Source of the DNA: Flavobacterium soyangense
Lineage (GTDB): Bacteria; Bacteroidota; Bacteroidia; Flavobacteriales; Flavobacteriaceae
NCBI RefSeq assembly: GCF_015277675.1
Contig: NZ_JADHEC010000017.1
Coordinates: 1 to 64,000 of the forward strand
Length of the DNA stretch: 64,000 nt
Direction: 5' to 3'
Each line of letters opens with the position of its first letter. Positions within the stretch are counted from its first letter, which is position 1. Position numbers and translations under genes: made by a program. The notes beneath the pieces are model-generated. The model made no database searches. It was not told the origin of the DNA and worked only from the letters and a program-made list of their open reading frames with translations. Positions 16,485-27,040 of this stretch are shown piece by piece.

Positions 16485-19400
16485 ATGAAGAATAAAATTT
16501 TCCCAAAATTAATTTGTGATGGTAATGAAGCGGTAGCAATCATTGCTCACAAAACAAATGAAGTCTGCGCAATTTACCCTATTACACCATCATCGCCTAT
16601 GGGTGAGCATGCGGAACTTTATAGCTCTAAAGGCAGAAAAAACATTTGGAATAATGTTCCAAAAATTGTTGAATTACAAAGTGAAGGTGGGGCCGCAGGA
16701 ACTGTTCACGGCGCATTGCAAGCCGGAGCTTTAACCACAACTTTCACCGCCTCACAAGGTTTATTGTTGATGGTACCTAATATGTACAAAATCGCCGGTG
16801 AATTATTGCCTTGCGTAATTCACGTTGCTGCCAGAACAGTTGCTACACATGCACTTTCTATTTTTGGAGACCATTCCGATGTAATGGCTTGCAGGCAAAC
16901 TGGCTTTTCAATGTTGTTTGGTGGTTCTGTTCAAGAAGCACACGATTTTGCCTTAATTTCACAAGTCGCAACTTTAAAAACTCGAGTACCGTTTTTGAAT
17001 ATTTTTGATGGTTTTAGAACCTCTCACGAAATTTCAAAAATTGACGGTATTACAGACGATATCATTAAAGCAATGATGCCAGATGATAAAGTTATGGAAC
17101 ATAAAAAAAGATCATTAGATCCTGACCGTCCTGTTTTAAGAGGAACAACCCAAAATCCTGACGTGTTCTTTCAAGCAAGAGAAGCTGCAAATTTATTTCA
17201 CGACAGAGTTCCTGCAGTAGTTCAGGATGTTATGGACGAATTTTACGAACATACGGGTCGTAGATACAATTTGTTTGATTATATAGGTCACTCAGAAGCC
17301 GAAAGAGTCATCATCGTTATGGGTTCTGCCGAAGGTCCTGTAAAAGAAGCTCTTGATGTTATGCTAGCCGAAGGCGAAAAAGTGGGTGTTATTTTAATAC
17401 GTTTATTTAAACCTTTCTCTATAGATGCTTTTGTTAATGTATTACCAAAAACCGTTCAAAAAATAGCCGTTTTAGACAGAACTAAAGAACCAGGAAGCGT
17501 TGGAGATCCTCTTTATTTAGACATTGTTACCGCACTTGTTGAAAGTGGAAGAGATATGCCTATTGTTGTTGCCGGTCGTTACGGATTGTCATCCAAAGAG
17601 TTTACTCCAGCAATGGTAAAAGGAATTTATGACGAGTTGTTGAATAAAAAACCTAAAAATCACTTTACCATTGGTATCAATGATGATGTGACTTTTAAAA
17701 GTTTATATTATGATACTAAATTCGATACTAAAGCAACCACTATTAACTGTATGTTTTATGGTTTAGGTTCTGATGGAACTGTTGGAGCGAATAAAAATTC
17801 TATCAAAATCATTGGTGAAACTACTGATAATTATGTTCAAGGATATTTTGTTTATGACTCTAAAAAAGCGGGAGCTCAAACTATTTCACACTTGCGTTTT
17901 GGTCCAGACCCAATCAATTCTAATTATTTAATTGATAAAGCCGATTTTATTGCCAGTCATAAATTCAATTTTGTTGAAAAATTCAATATGATTGCCGACT
18001 TAAAACACGGTGGTACTTTCTTATTAAACTCTCCTTATTCTGCAGCCGAAATTTGGGATAGATTACCAGTTCAAATTCAAGAAGGGATTATCGAAAAACA
18101 AGTCAAGTTTTATGTAATTGACGCAACAAGTGTAGCTCAAGAGGCTAATCTTGGAAAAAGAGCCAATACTATTTTACAAACTTGCTTCTTTGCCATTTCC
18201 GGAATCTTGCCTAAAGATGAAGCAATTCAAAAAATTAAAGATGCCATCGTTAAATCCTACTCTCATAAAGGAGAAAAGGTGATAAAAATGAACTTTAATG
18301 CAGTTGATAAAGCTCTTGAAAATTTACACCAAGTAGATTATCCAAAAGTGGCTTCAAGCAAAAAACAAATGTTGTCAGCAATGCGAAATGCACCAGACGG
18401 ATTTGTTACTGAAGTTTTGGAAAAAATATTAGCCGGTTTTGGAGATGAACTTCCAGTAAGTGCTTTCACAGTTGACGGAACTTTCCCTACAGGAACTTCA
18501 CAATACGAAAAAAGCGGAATTGCCGATTTTATTCCAGTTTGGGATGACGAAAATTTATGTACACAATGTAACAAATGTATCGCCATTTGTCCTCACGCAG
18601 CCATTCGATCTAAAGTAGTTTCTAATGAAGACTTAGCTAGTTTTCCAACTTCTTTAAAAAGCGTTCCAGCCATCGGAAGACCATTTTCTAAAGAGAATGA
18701 ATCTTATATCTTGCAAGTTTCACCTGAAGATTGTACAGGTTGCGACCTTTGCGTAGTGGTTTGCCCAGCCATAAGTAAAGAGAAAGAAAACTTCAAGGCT
18801 ATCAATATGCATAAGAAAATTGAAGTTGATGTTGAAGAAAATGTTAATTGGAATCACTTCGTAAGTTTGCCATATTATGACAGAACAGCTTTGCAGACAA
18901 CAAATATAAAAGGATCTCAATTCTTGGAACCTTTATTTGAATTCTCAGGAGCTTGTTCCGGCTGTGGGGAAACGCCTTATATTAAGATGGTTACCCAATT
19001 GTATGGCGATAGTATTATGATTGCTAATGCAACAGGCTGTTCTTCTATTTATGGAGGGAATTTACCAACGACACCTTATAAAACCAATGAATTTGGTAGA
19101 GGTCCGGCTTGGGCGAACTCACTTTTCGAAGACAATGCCGAGTTTGGTTTAGGTCTGAAATTGGGGTTAACCAAAAAACAAGAAATTGCAGTTGATTTAT
19201 TAAAATCATTGGAATCAATTATTGGTACCGAATTAGTGGAAGCCATTTTAAATAACACCGAAGAAACCGAAGCGTTGAAAAACGAAAAATTCGCACAAAT
19301 TGATGCACTTAAAAAAGTATTATCAAACATTGGAGACAATGAAGACGCTAAAAAACTAAGTCAATTAACGGAATATTTACGTAAAAAAGCGGTTTGGATC

Positions 19401-20021
19401 TTTGGTGGGGACGGTTGGGCTTATGACATCGGTTACGGTGCAGTGGATCACGTTTTATCGACTGGAGAAGATATTAATATTATGGTATTGGATACCGAAG
19501 TTTATTCTAACACTGGTGGACAAGCATCTAAATCGACTCCTCTTGGAGCAAGTGCTAAATTCACAATTGGTGGTAAAAAAACAGGTAAAAAATCACTAGC
19601 ACTTCAAGCTATTTCTTATGGGAATGTTTACGTAGCCCAAATTGCAATGGGTGCCAAAGATTTACAAGCACTAAAAGCGATTGAAGAAGCTGCAGCTTAT
19701 CCTGGGCCATCATTAATTATTGCTTATTCCCACTGTGGTGAACACGGTTATGAATTGAAAAATGCTATTTCACAGCAAGAAAAAGCAGTGGATTCAGGCT
19801 ACTGGCCATTATTTAGATTCAATCCTTTAGAATCAAAAGGTAAAAAATTCAAATTAGATTCTAAAGCACCAAGTATTCCTTTGAGTGACTTTATGTATAA
19901 CGAAACTCGTTTTACCAGAGTTGTTAAAGAAAATGCAACATTAGGAGCTGAATTGCTTACTCGCGCTCAGGATGAAGTGGATTCTAAATGGGAAAGATTG
20001 GAACTTTATAGAGATTTGTAA
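16485..20021 (+). CDS. nifJ: Pyruvate:ferredoxin (flavodoxin) oxidoreductase, single-chain
   Basis: This 1178-residue protein has the full single-chain PFOR domain order. It has an N-terminal pyruvate/TPP domain (YPITPSSPMGEHAELY), a gamma domain at about 410-620 (FYGLGSDGTVGANKNSIKI), and a ferredoxin domain at about 690-760 with two cluster motifs (CTQCNKCIAICP and CTGCDLCVVVCP). The TPP domain follows, with CSGCGETPY near residue 823, ATGCSSIYGG, and GGDGWAYDIG near residue 974, then SNTGGQASKSTPLGA. It converts pyruvate and CoA to acetyl-CoA and CO2 while reducing ferredoxin or flavodoxin. The enzyme is usually oxygen-sensitive, which points to low-oxygen growth. It starts 130 bases after the ferredoxin gene. 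Confidence 0.95.
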   Translation: MKNKIFPKLICDGNEAVAIIAHKTNEVCAIYPITPSSPMGEHAELYSSKGRKNIWNNVPKIVELQSEGGAAGTVHGALQAGALTTTFTASQGLLLMVPNMYKIAGELLPCVIHVAARTVATHALSIFGDHSDVMACRQTGFSMLFGGSVQEAHDFALISQVATLKTRVPFLNIFDGFRTSHEISKIDGITDDIIKAMMPDDKVMEHKKRSLDPDRPVLRGTTQNPDVFFQAREAANLFHDRVPAVVQDVMDEFYEHTGRRYNLFDYIGHSEAERVIIVMGSAEGPVKEALDVMLAEGEKVGVILIRLFKPFSIDAFVNVLPKTVQKIAVLDRTKEPGSVGDPLYLDIVTALVESGRDMPIVVAGRYGLSSKEFTPAMVKGIYDELLNKKPKNHFTIGINDDVTFKSLYYDTKFDTKATTINCMFYGLGSDGTVGANKNSIKIIGETTDNYVQGYFVYDSKKAGAQTISHLRFGPDPINSNYLIDKADFIASHKFNFVEKFNMIADLKHGGTFLLNSPYSAAEIWDRLPVQIQEGIIEKQVKFYVIDATSVAQEANLGKRANTILQTCFFAISGILPKDEAIQKIKDAIVKSYSHKGEKVIKMNFNAVDKALENLHQVDYPKVASSKKQMLSAMRNAPDGFVTEVLEKILAGFGDELPVSAFTVDGTFPTGTSQYEKSGIADFIPVWDDENLCTQCNKCIAICPHAAIRSKVVSNEDLASFPTSLKSVPAIGRPFSKENESYILQVSPEDCTGCDLCVVVCPAISKEKENFKAINMHKKIEVDVEENVNWNHFVSLPYYDRTALQTTNIKGSQFLEPLFEFSGACSGCGETPYIKMVTQLYGDSIMIANATGCSSIYGGNLPTTPYKTNEFGRGPAWANSLFEDNAEFGLGLKLGLTKKQEIAVDLLKSLESIIGTELVEAILNNTEETEALKNEKFAQIDALKKVLSNIGDNEDAKKLSQLTEYLRKKAVWIFGGDGWAYDIGYGAVDHVLSTGEDINIMVLDTEVYSNTGGQASKSTPLGASAKFTIGGKKTGKKSLALQAISYGNVYVAQIAMGAKDLQALKAIEEAAAYPGPSLIIAYSHCGEHGYELKNAISQQEKAVDSGYWPLFRFNPLESKGKKFKLDSKAPSIPLSDFMYNETRFTRVVKENATLGAELLTRAQDEVDSKWERLELYRDL

Positions 20022-20074
20022 TAGATTCTATATAATTAAAAACTGCTTAAAAAGGCAGATGAATTATTAAATTG

Positions 20075-20116
20075 AAAGGCCTACTCGGGATTTAAAATCT
20101 TGGGTAGGCTTTTTTA
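20075..20116 (+). terminator. nifJ terminator (terminator repeat copy 1)
   Basis: The stem pairs AAAGGCCTAC (20075-20084) with GTAGGCTTTT (20104-20113) and continues into T residues. Nearly the same hairpin recurs at 22604 and 25166, marking the ends of the two duplicated units. Confidence 0.75.
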
Positions 20117-20464
20117 TTTATGCCTTTCGAGCACAAATTCTAAAAAAATAAAAAGAAGTTATGTCAACTACGGAAAACCGTAAAATATAATGTTGTGGAC
20201 TTTGTAATTTTGAAACTATAATTAAAAACGTACAAAAAAACAATGTTTTTATTTGTGTAAAAAGAAGAAAAAACTTATATTTATTAAAAATTTTGTAAGT
20301 AAAGATATAATGTTTTTTTTGCAAATATTTAACTAACAAAGCACTAAAAATTAATAACGTTCGCCATATGAAAATACAAAAAAAGAGGCTGTTGCAAGAC
20401 CACAGCCCGCCCCTTAAAAACAGATTAATGATTATTAACTTTTATAAATCTTTTATACATACAT
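20079..20464 (+). repeat. Upstream direct repeat, copy 1 (non-coding)
   Basis: This 386-base stretch holds no convincing gene. It is repeated at 22608-22992 with about a dozen mismatches by my reading and one T-run length difference. It contains the terminator, a small palindrome TACGG-AAAA-CCGTA at 20169-20182, and a hairpin GGCTGT-N9-ACAGCC at 20387-20407 in the presumed leader of the following gene. The short minus-strand frame inside it (20118-20339) looks spurious. Confidence 0.85.
20387..20407 (+). promoter_or_regulatory. Leader hairpin before the beta-barrel gene, copy 1
   Basis: GGCTGT (20387-20392) pairs with ACAGCC (20402-20407) around a 9-base loop, followed by an unusually GC-rich CGCCCC tract in an otherwise AT-rich leader. 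No T run follows, so it is not a plain terminator. It is identical in copy 2 (22915-22935). A regulatory or mRNA-stabilising role is possible but unproven. Confidence 0.45.
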
Positions 20465-21010
20465 ATGAAAACAATTAAAATATTTTTTATTATAACAATT
20501 TTATTTACTCTTTCAGCCAATTCTCAAATTACAAAAGAAAACTGGATGGTTGGAGGAAGTGCCAATTTTAATAACTCAAATTCAGTAAATAGTAATGGTA
20601 ATATTACTGGAAGCGGAAATGGAGTACAAATTTATCCTAACATTGGATATTTTGTTTATGACAAATTTGCTGTTGGTGTAAGTGCTGGTTTTAGTTATGG
20701 AAAACCAAGTAGCACTCCTTCAAACACTAGCTTTGGTCTTAGCCCTTTTGTAAGATACTACTTTTTAAAACCCGACAAATTAATTAATGTTCTAGCTGAA
20801 GCTAGTTACGGCTATAATATTTCAAAAGTTCAAGGAAATAGCAATACATTCGATAGCAGAGGATACAAAATAAAAGCTGGTCCAGTTTTATATTTTAATA
20901 GTAGTGTAGGTTTAGAATTAACGTTAAACTATAATTCTTCAAATTCAGACGGAAATACTTATAATTATTTTCAAGCTGGTTTTGGATTTCAAATACATTT
21001 AAAAAAATAA
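20465..21010 (+). CDS. Outer-membrane beta-barrel protein, copy 1
   Basis: This 181-residue protein has a Sec signal peptide (MKTIKIFFIITILFTLSANS, then Gln) and alternating hydrophobic/aromatic strands ending in a C-terminal strand (YFQAGFGFQIHLKK). These are features of small eight-stranded barrels of the OMP_b-brl type found in Bacteroidota. The mature N-terminus reads ITKENWMVGGSANF, a common opening for this family. It is followed after 13 bases by the T9SS-exported protein, so the two are probably an operon. A paralogue at 22993 has a similar signal peptide and ends but different loops. Function is unknown; a surface anchor or receptor is possible. Confidence 0.8.
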   Translation: MKTIKIFFIITILFTLSANSQITKENWMVGGSANFNNSNSVNSNGNITGSGNGVQIYPNIGYFVYDKFAVGVSAGFSYGKPSSTPSNTSFGLSPFVRYYFLKPDKLINVLAEASYGYNISKVQGNSNTFDSRGYKIKAGPVLYFNSSVGLELTLNYNSSNSDGNTYNYFQAGFGFQIHLKK

Positions 21011-21023
21011 CAAATTAAAAAAA

Positions 21024-22583
21024 ATGAAAAAATCAATTAAAATATTATTCGTAATAATTGCGCTTACTTCTTATTGTTCATACAGTCAAGTTGTAACAGC
21101 AATATCTCAGGTATTTGTAAATAGTCAAACAACTGTATCAAATTGTTCTCTTATCGATTTTGCTACAACTTCAAATAATAGCATAACGGTTTATTATAAA
21201 CTTACTAAACCATTAAGTCAAGCAGTTTCTGGTAATATAACTTTGCAATTAAAATATTCAAGTTCATCAAATGGCACTCAAAAAGCAAGTATTCCAGTTC
21301 AGGCAATTTCTTGGGTTGATAATACTCAAACAAATACTTCAACTTTTGAGTCAACAATTTCCTGTAATATCTCGGAAAGTGAAATTCAAGTTACAGGAAG
21401 CAGTATTTATGCAGAATTTGCTACAAGCTCAAATATAAAAACTTCAAGTTGTGAATATTCTTTAAAGAAAACACCTCTTCCAAGTTTTTCTTTCTCCCCA
21501 ACAAGTTTAAACCTTTCTTGTGGAGATATAAGTGCAAGAACCTTTACGGTTACACCCGCAAATATTCCTAATGGTGCAAATGTAACTTATCAATGGAATT
21601 ACAGTGGTTGGTCAGGAACAGTAAATTCTTCTATGAATTCAGTTACTTTGACACCAACTTCTGGAACTTCTTTGCCTTTAAACGTTTCAGTTACTCCTTA
21701 TATTAATGGTGCGGCTTACCCATCAAAAACCTGTACTATTTCTCGCTCATCAATTGCTTCTAATGGCTCTATATCAGGAAACACAACAGTATGCACGACT
21801 AGAACCTATACTCTAACAGGTTTATTGTCAAGTGAATTTGTGAATTGGAGTTTGTCAAATGCAACAGCTGGAACTTTAAGTACAACAACAGGAAATTCCA
21901 CCATTTTTACTGCAACAGGAAGTGGTTCGGTAGATATAATGGCAACTGTGTCAAACACATGTGGAGAATCATACACAAAAACACTAAGTTTATTTGCAGG
22001 TTCACCACCAAGTTTTAGTTTGAAAAATGATTTATATGAAAACCAATCTTGTGATATTAAATATCACTATGTGCCATTTATCATTAAAAAACCTGTTGGT
22101 GTTAGCCTCAGTTTCGAATTTTTATATCCAAATGCTAGTTATACGGCTACAAGCCTAGGAAATAATGATTACAGATATACTTTTGCATTTAATAAATCAT
22201 ATAGTGGATATTTTAATGTAAACGCAACATTTACTAATAGTTGTGGTTCATCTTATTTTGAAACCGAAGGGGAGTATTACATTCAAAGTTGCGATCAAAT
22301 TCAGGCAAATAATAATCTAAATAATACTGAAAATAGTTTTGTAATTTTTCCAAATCCAGCAAGCGACATCTTGACAATCGAATTAAAAGATTCAGAAAAT
22401 CAACTCGAAAAAGACGCAACAATTTCAGGAGAGCTTTTTGATATGTTTGGACAATCAAAATCAAAAATTGAGATTTCTGATAACAAGGCGACTTTTTCTG
22501 TAAAAGGATTAAAAAAAGGTATTTATATTTTAAAAATTTACGTTAATGACCAAGTAGAAAATCATCAAATAGCAGTCGAATAA
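21024..22583 (+). CDS. T9SS-exported adhesin-like protein, copy 1
   Basis: This 519-residue protein has a signal peptide (MKKSIKILFVIIALTSYCSYS, then Gln). The middle is rich in Ser, Thr and Asn with Ig/PKD-like beta strands (NVTYQWNYSGWSG; FVNWSLSNATAGTLSTTTGN), and several Cys could form disulfides. The C-terminal domain starts near residue 435 with NSFVIFPNPASDILTIEL and ends GIYILKIYVNDQVENHQIAVE, a type A sorting signal of the type IX secretion system. Its last 739 bases are almost identical to the second copy at 24407-25145, whereas the N-terminal half differs strongly. A surface adhesin or matrix protein is the best guess. Confidence 0.82.
   Translation: MKKSIKILFVIIALTSYCSYSQVVTAISQVFVNSQTTVSNCSLIDFATTSNNSITVYYKLTKPLSQAVSGNITLQLKYSSSSNGTQKASIPVQAISWVDNTQTNTSTFESTISCNISESEIQVTGSSIYAEFATSSNIKTSSCEYSLKKTPLPSFSFSPTSLNLSCGDISARTFTVTPANIPNGANVTYQWNYSGWSGTVNSSMNSVTLTPTSGTSLPLNVSVTPYINGAAYPSKTCTISRSSIASNGSISGNTTVCTTRTYTLTGLLSSEFVNWSLSNATAGTLSTTTGNSTIFTATGSGSVDIMATVSNTCGESYTKTLSLFAGSPPSFSLKNDLYENQSCDIKYHYVPFIIKKPVGVSLSFEFLYPNASYTATSLGNNDYRYTFAFNKSYSGYFNVNATFTNSCGSSYFETEGEYYIQSCDQIQANNNLNNTENSFVIFPNPASDILTIELKDSENQLEKDATISGELFDMFGQSKSKIEISDNKATFSVKGLKKGIYILKIYVNDQVENHQIAVE
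21845..22583 (+). repeat. 3' coding direct repeat, copy 1
   Basis: These 739 bases, from a TTGGAG in the middle of the adhesin-like gene to its stop codon, match 24407-25145 base for base except for four substitutions that I could count. Upstream of this point the two genes differ at many positions. The boundary is sharp, as expected from gene conversion or a recombination crossover. Confidence 0.9.
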
Positions 22584-22603
22584 AAAATTGAATTAGTGAA
22601 TTG

Positions 22604-22645
22604 AAAAACCTACTCGGGATTTAAAATCTTGAGTAGGTTTTTTTA
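22604..22645 (+). terminator. Terminator repeat copy 2
   Basis: AAAAACCTAC (22604-22613) pairs with GTAGGTTTTT (22633-22642) and continues into T residues. It ends the first duplicated unit and begins the second. Confidence 0.75.
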
Positions 22646-22992
22646 TTTATGCCTTTCGAGCACAAATTCTAAAAAAATAAAAAGAAGTTATGTCAACTAC
22701 GGGAAACCGTAAAATATAATGTTATGGACTTTGTAATTTTAAAACTATAATTAAAAACGTACAAAAAAATAATGTTTTTATTAGTGTAAAAAGAAGAAAA
22801 AACTTATATTTATCAAAAATTTTGTAAGTAAAGATATAATGTTTTTTTGCAAATATTTAACTAACAAAGCACTAAAAATTAATAACGTTCGCCATATGAA
22901 AATACAAAAAAAGAGGCTGTTGCAAGACCACAGCCCGCCCCTTAAAAACAGATTAATGATTATTAACTTTTATAAATCTTTTATACATACAT
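22608..22992 (+). repeat. Upstream direct repeat, copy 2 (non-coding)
   Basis: This is the second copy of the 386-base upstream block (20079-20464). The palindrome at 22698-22711 keeps both arms (TACGG and CCGTA) while its loop changes from AAAA to GAAA. The leader hairpin at 22915-22935 is unchanged. I see no gene here. Confidence 0.85.
22915..22935 (+). promoter_or_regulatory. Leader hairpin before the beta-barrel gene, copy 2
   Basis: This is the same GGCTGT-N9-ACAGCC hairpin as at 20387-20407, with identical loop and flanks. It lies about 57 bases before the ATG. Confidence 0.45.
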
Positions 22993-23547
22993 ATGAAAAC
23001 AATTAAATTATTTTTTATTGCAACAATTTTATTTACTATTTCGGCTAATTCTCAAATAACAAAAGGAAATTGGATGGTTGGAGGTAGTGGAAACTTTACA
23101 AACTATAAAAGTACATTTCAAAGCAATAATACAGAATTTACTCAAACTGGTAGTGGTATTAATATTTCACCAAATTTAGGTTATTTTGTTGTAGATAACT
23201 TTGCACTTGGAACGACAGTAAGTTTTGGCTTCTCAAACCCATCGGGTGCTAACAATAATAGTCACAGTTATGGCATTTCGCCTTTTGTGAGATATTACTT
23301 TAGAAAACCCGAAAAAATCATTAACCCTTTTTTACAAACAAGTTATGGTTATGGTAAAGGTAAAAGTGATGACGGGGGTTCAAATAAAAGCAGTGGATAT
23401 ACCATAAAAGGGGGGGCAGCTATTTTTTTTAATAGTAGCGTTGCTCTCGAACTTTCGCTAAATTATAATTCATCCAAATATAATTCTGATACAAAATATA
23501 ATGATTTCACAATTGGAATTGGTTTTCAAATACATTTAGAAAAATAA
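22993..23547 (+). CDS. Outer-membrane beta-barrel protein, copy 2
   Basis: This 184-residue paralogue of the protein at 20465 has the signal peptide MKTIKLFFIATILFTISANS, the opening ITKGNWMVGGSGNF and the C-terminal strand FTIGIGFQIHLEK, so it is the same barrel type. The segments SPFVRYYF and ALELSLNYNSSK are shared with copy 1, but the loops differ strongly (for example QSNNTEFTQTGSG here). Its reading frame is intact, unlike the downstream partner gene. The conserved strands and variable loops fit a surface-exposed barrel under diversifying selection or older divergence. Confidence 0.8.
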   Translation: MKTIKLFFIATILFTISANSQITKGNWMVGGSGNFTNYKSTFQSNNTEFTQTGSGINISPNLGYFVVDNFALGTTVSFGFSNPSGANNNSHSYGISPFVRYYFRKPEKIINPFLQTSYGYGKGKSDDGGSNKSSGYTIKGGAAIFFNSSVALELSLNYNSSKYNSDTKYNDFTIGIGFQIHLEK

Positions 23548-23571
23548 AATTAATCTTTAAAAACGAGTAAA

Positions 23572-25145
23572 ATGAAAAATAAAATACAGCTTTTACAATT
23601 TGTTGCGATTTTAATCTTTTCTTTTGGCGCTTATGCACAAGTAACAATAAGTGTATCGAATTTGCAATATACAAATAATGGTCAATCTACTATTACATTA
23701 GCAAATTGCGGAAATATAGATTTAGCATCAAGTACTACTACATCAATAAATTTAGGAATAAACTTAAGTAAACCAAATGGTTAAGTTGTAGGTTTAAGTG
23801 ATTTGCGTGTATATACGAAAAAATCTTCATCAGATTCGAGAATAGAAAGAAGTTGGGTACAGATTTCAGAAGCATCGTGGAATACTTCTGTTCAACCTAA
23901 TACCCGTTCAACATCAGCCAGTTTCTCGATAAATTCCTCTGACTTTAATGCTTCTGGTGGCACTCTATATTTGTGGTTTTTAAGTCAAGCGGAGGTTTAG
24001 AATATACATCAACGTGCATTTTCACAATATCAAAAGCACTAATACCCAGTTTCACATTATCGCCAACAAGTCAAATCCTTGCTTGCGAAGATACTAATGT
24101 AAGAACGTTTACCGTATTAGCGTCTAATATTCCAAATGGGGCAAATCTTTCGTATGGTTGGGGGTTCACTGGTTGGAATGAAATTAGTAGAACTTTCAAT
24201 ACAATTACGCTTTCTCCAGCATCGGGTGCTTTATTGCCTGGTAATGTAATGGTTTTCCCAACCGTGAATGGCGTTGCTTATCCGTCAAAAACTTGTACTG
24301 TAACTAGTTCATCTATTGATCCTACTGGATATATTTCTGGAAGTACAACAGTATGCACGACTGGAACTTATACATTTACAGGGTTGTTAGGGGGTCAATC
24401 GGTAGCTTGGAGTTTGTCAAATACAACAGCTGGAAATTTAAGTACAACAACAGGAAATTCCACCATTTTTACTGCAACAGGAAGTGGTTCGGTAGATATA
24501 ATGGCAACTGTGTCAAACACATGTGGAGAATCATACACAAAAACACTAAGTTTATTTGCAGGTTCACCACCAAGTTTTAGTTTGAAAAATGATTTATATG
24601 AAAACCAATCTTGTGATATTAAATATCACTATGTGCCATTTATCATTAAAAAACCTGTTGGTGTTAGCCTCAGTTTCGAATTTTTATATCCAAATGCTAG
24701 TTATACAGCTACAAGCCTAGGAAATAATGATTACAGATATACTTTTGCATTTAATAAATCATATAGTGGATATTTTAATGTAAACGCAACATTTACTAAT
24801 AGTTGTGGTTCATCTTATTTTGAAACCGAAGGGGAGTATTACATTCAAAGTTGCGATCAAATTCAGGCAAATAATAATCTAAATAATACTGAAAATAGTT
24901 TTGTAATTTTTCCAAATCCAGCAAGCGACATCTTGACAATCGAATTAAAAGATTCAGAAAATCAACTCGAAAAAGACGCAACAATTTCAGGAGAGCTTTT
25001 TGATATGTTTGGACAATCAAAATCAAAAATTAAGATTTCTGATAACAAGGCGACTTTTTCTGTAAAAGGATTAAAAAAAGGTATTTATATTTTAAAAATT
25101 TACGTTAATGACCAAGTAGAAAATCATCAAATAGCAGTCGAATAA
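23572..25145 (+). pseudogene. T9SS-exported adhesin-like protein, copy 2 (broken)
   Basis: The gene starts with a signal peptide (MKNKIQLLQFVAILIFSFGA) but has a TAA at 23782-23784, in frame, after LSKPNG. The same frame then continues VVGLSDLRVYTKKSSS to about 23980, so one C-to-T change (CAA to TAA) would explain the stop. A second lesion follows: the T run 23977-23981 appears to have lost one T, and the protein continues in another frame as FKSSGGLEYTSTC to the end at 25145. Restoring both would give about 524 residues, close to the 519 of copy 1. The type A sorting domain (FVIFPNPASDILTIEL) is still intact. Sequencing error at the T run cannot be excluded, but the nonsense codon is separate. 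Confidence 0.8.
24407..25145 (+). repeat. 3' coding direct repeat, copy 2
   Basis: These 739 bases match 21845-22583 with four substitutions, one of which changes Glu to Lys in the sorting domain. Because this copy lies downstream of the stop and frameshift, its near-identity is not explained by selection on this gene and points to recent duplication or conversion. Confidence 0.9.
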
Positions 25146-25165
25146 AAAATTGAATTATTAAATTG

Positions 25166-25207
25166 AAAGGCCTACTCGGGATTTAAAATCTTGAGTAGGT
25201 TTTTTTA
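25166..25207 (+). terminator. Terminator repeat copy 3
   Basis: AAAGGCCTAC (25166-25175) pairs with GTAGGTTTTT, ending in T residues. About 58 bases around it match the nifJ terminator region (20062 onward) more closely than copy 2 does, and the similarity stops soon after. It closes the duplicated region. Confidence 0.75.
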
Positions 25208-25256
25208 TTTATGATTTGTAACCAAAAAACGAAGCCCACGTCTAACTTGTCAATAA

Positions 25257-26993
<1,737 letters not shown>

Positions 26994-27040
26994 TAGAGTT
27001 TCTTTAAACTTTAAAACCTTAAACTTTTTTAAATAAAATA

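Noticed and set aside
22234..22464. A minus-strand frame found twice with identical sequence (also at 24796-25026)
   Set aside because: Its conservation is explained by the 739-base direct repeat, and it lies antisense to the sorting domain. The protein looks unlike any family.
23973..25145. A 390-codon open frame starting with GTG as an independent gene
   Set aside because: It lacks a signal peptide although it carries a T9SS sorting domain, and it begins exactly at the frameshift within the paralogue of the gene at 21024. It is the 3' part of a broken gene.
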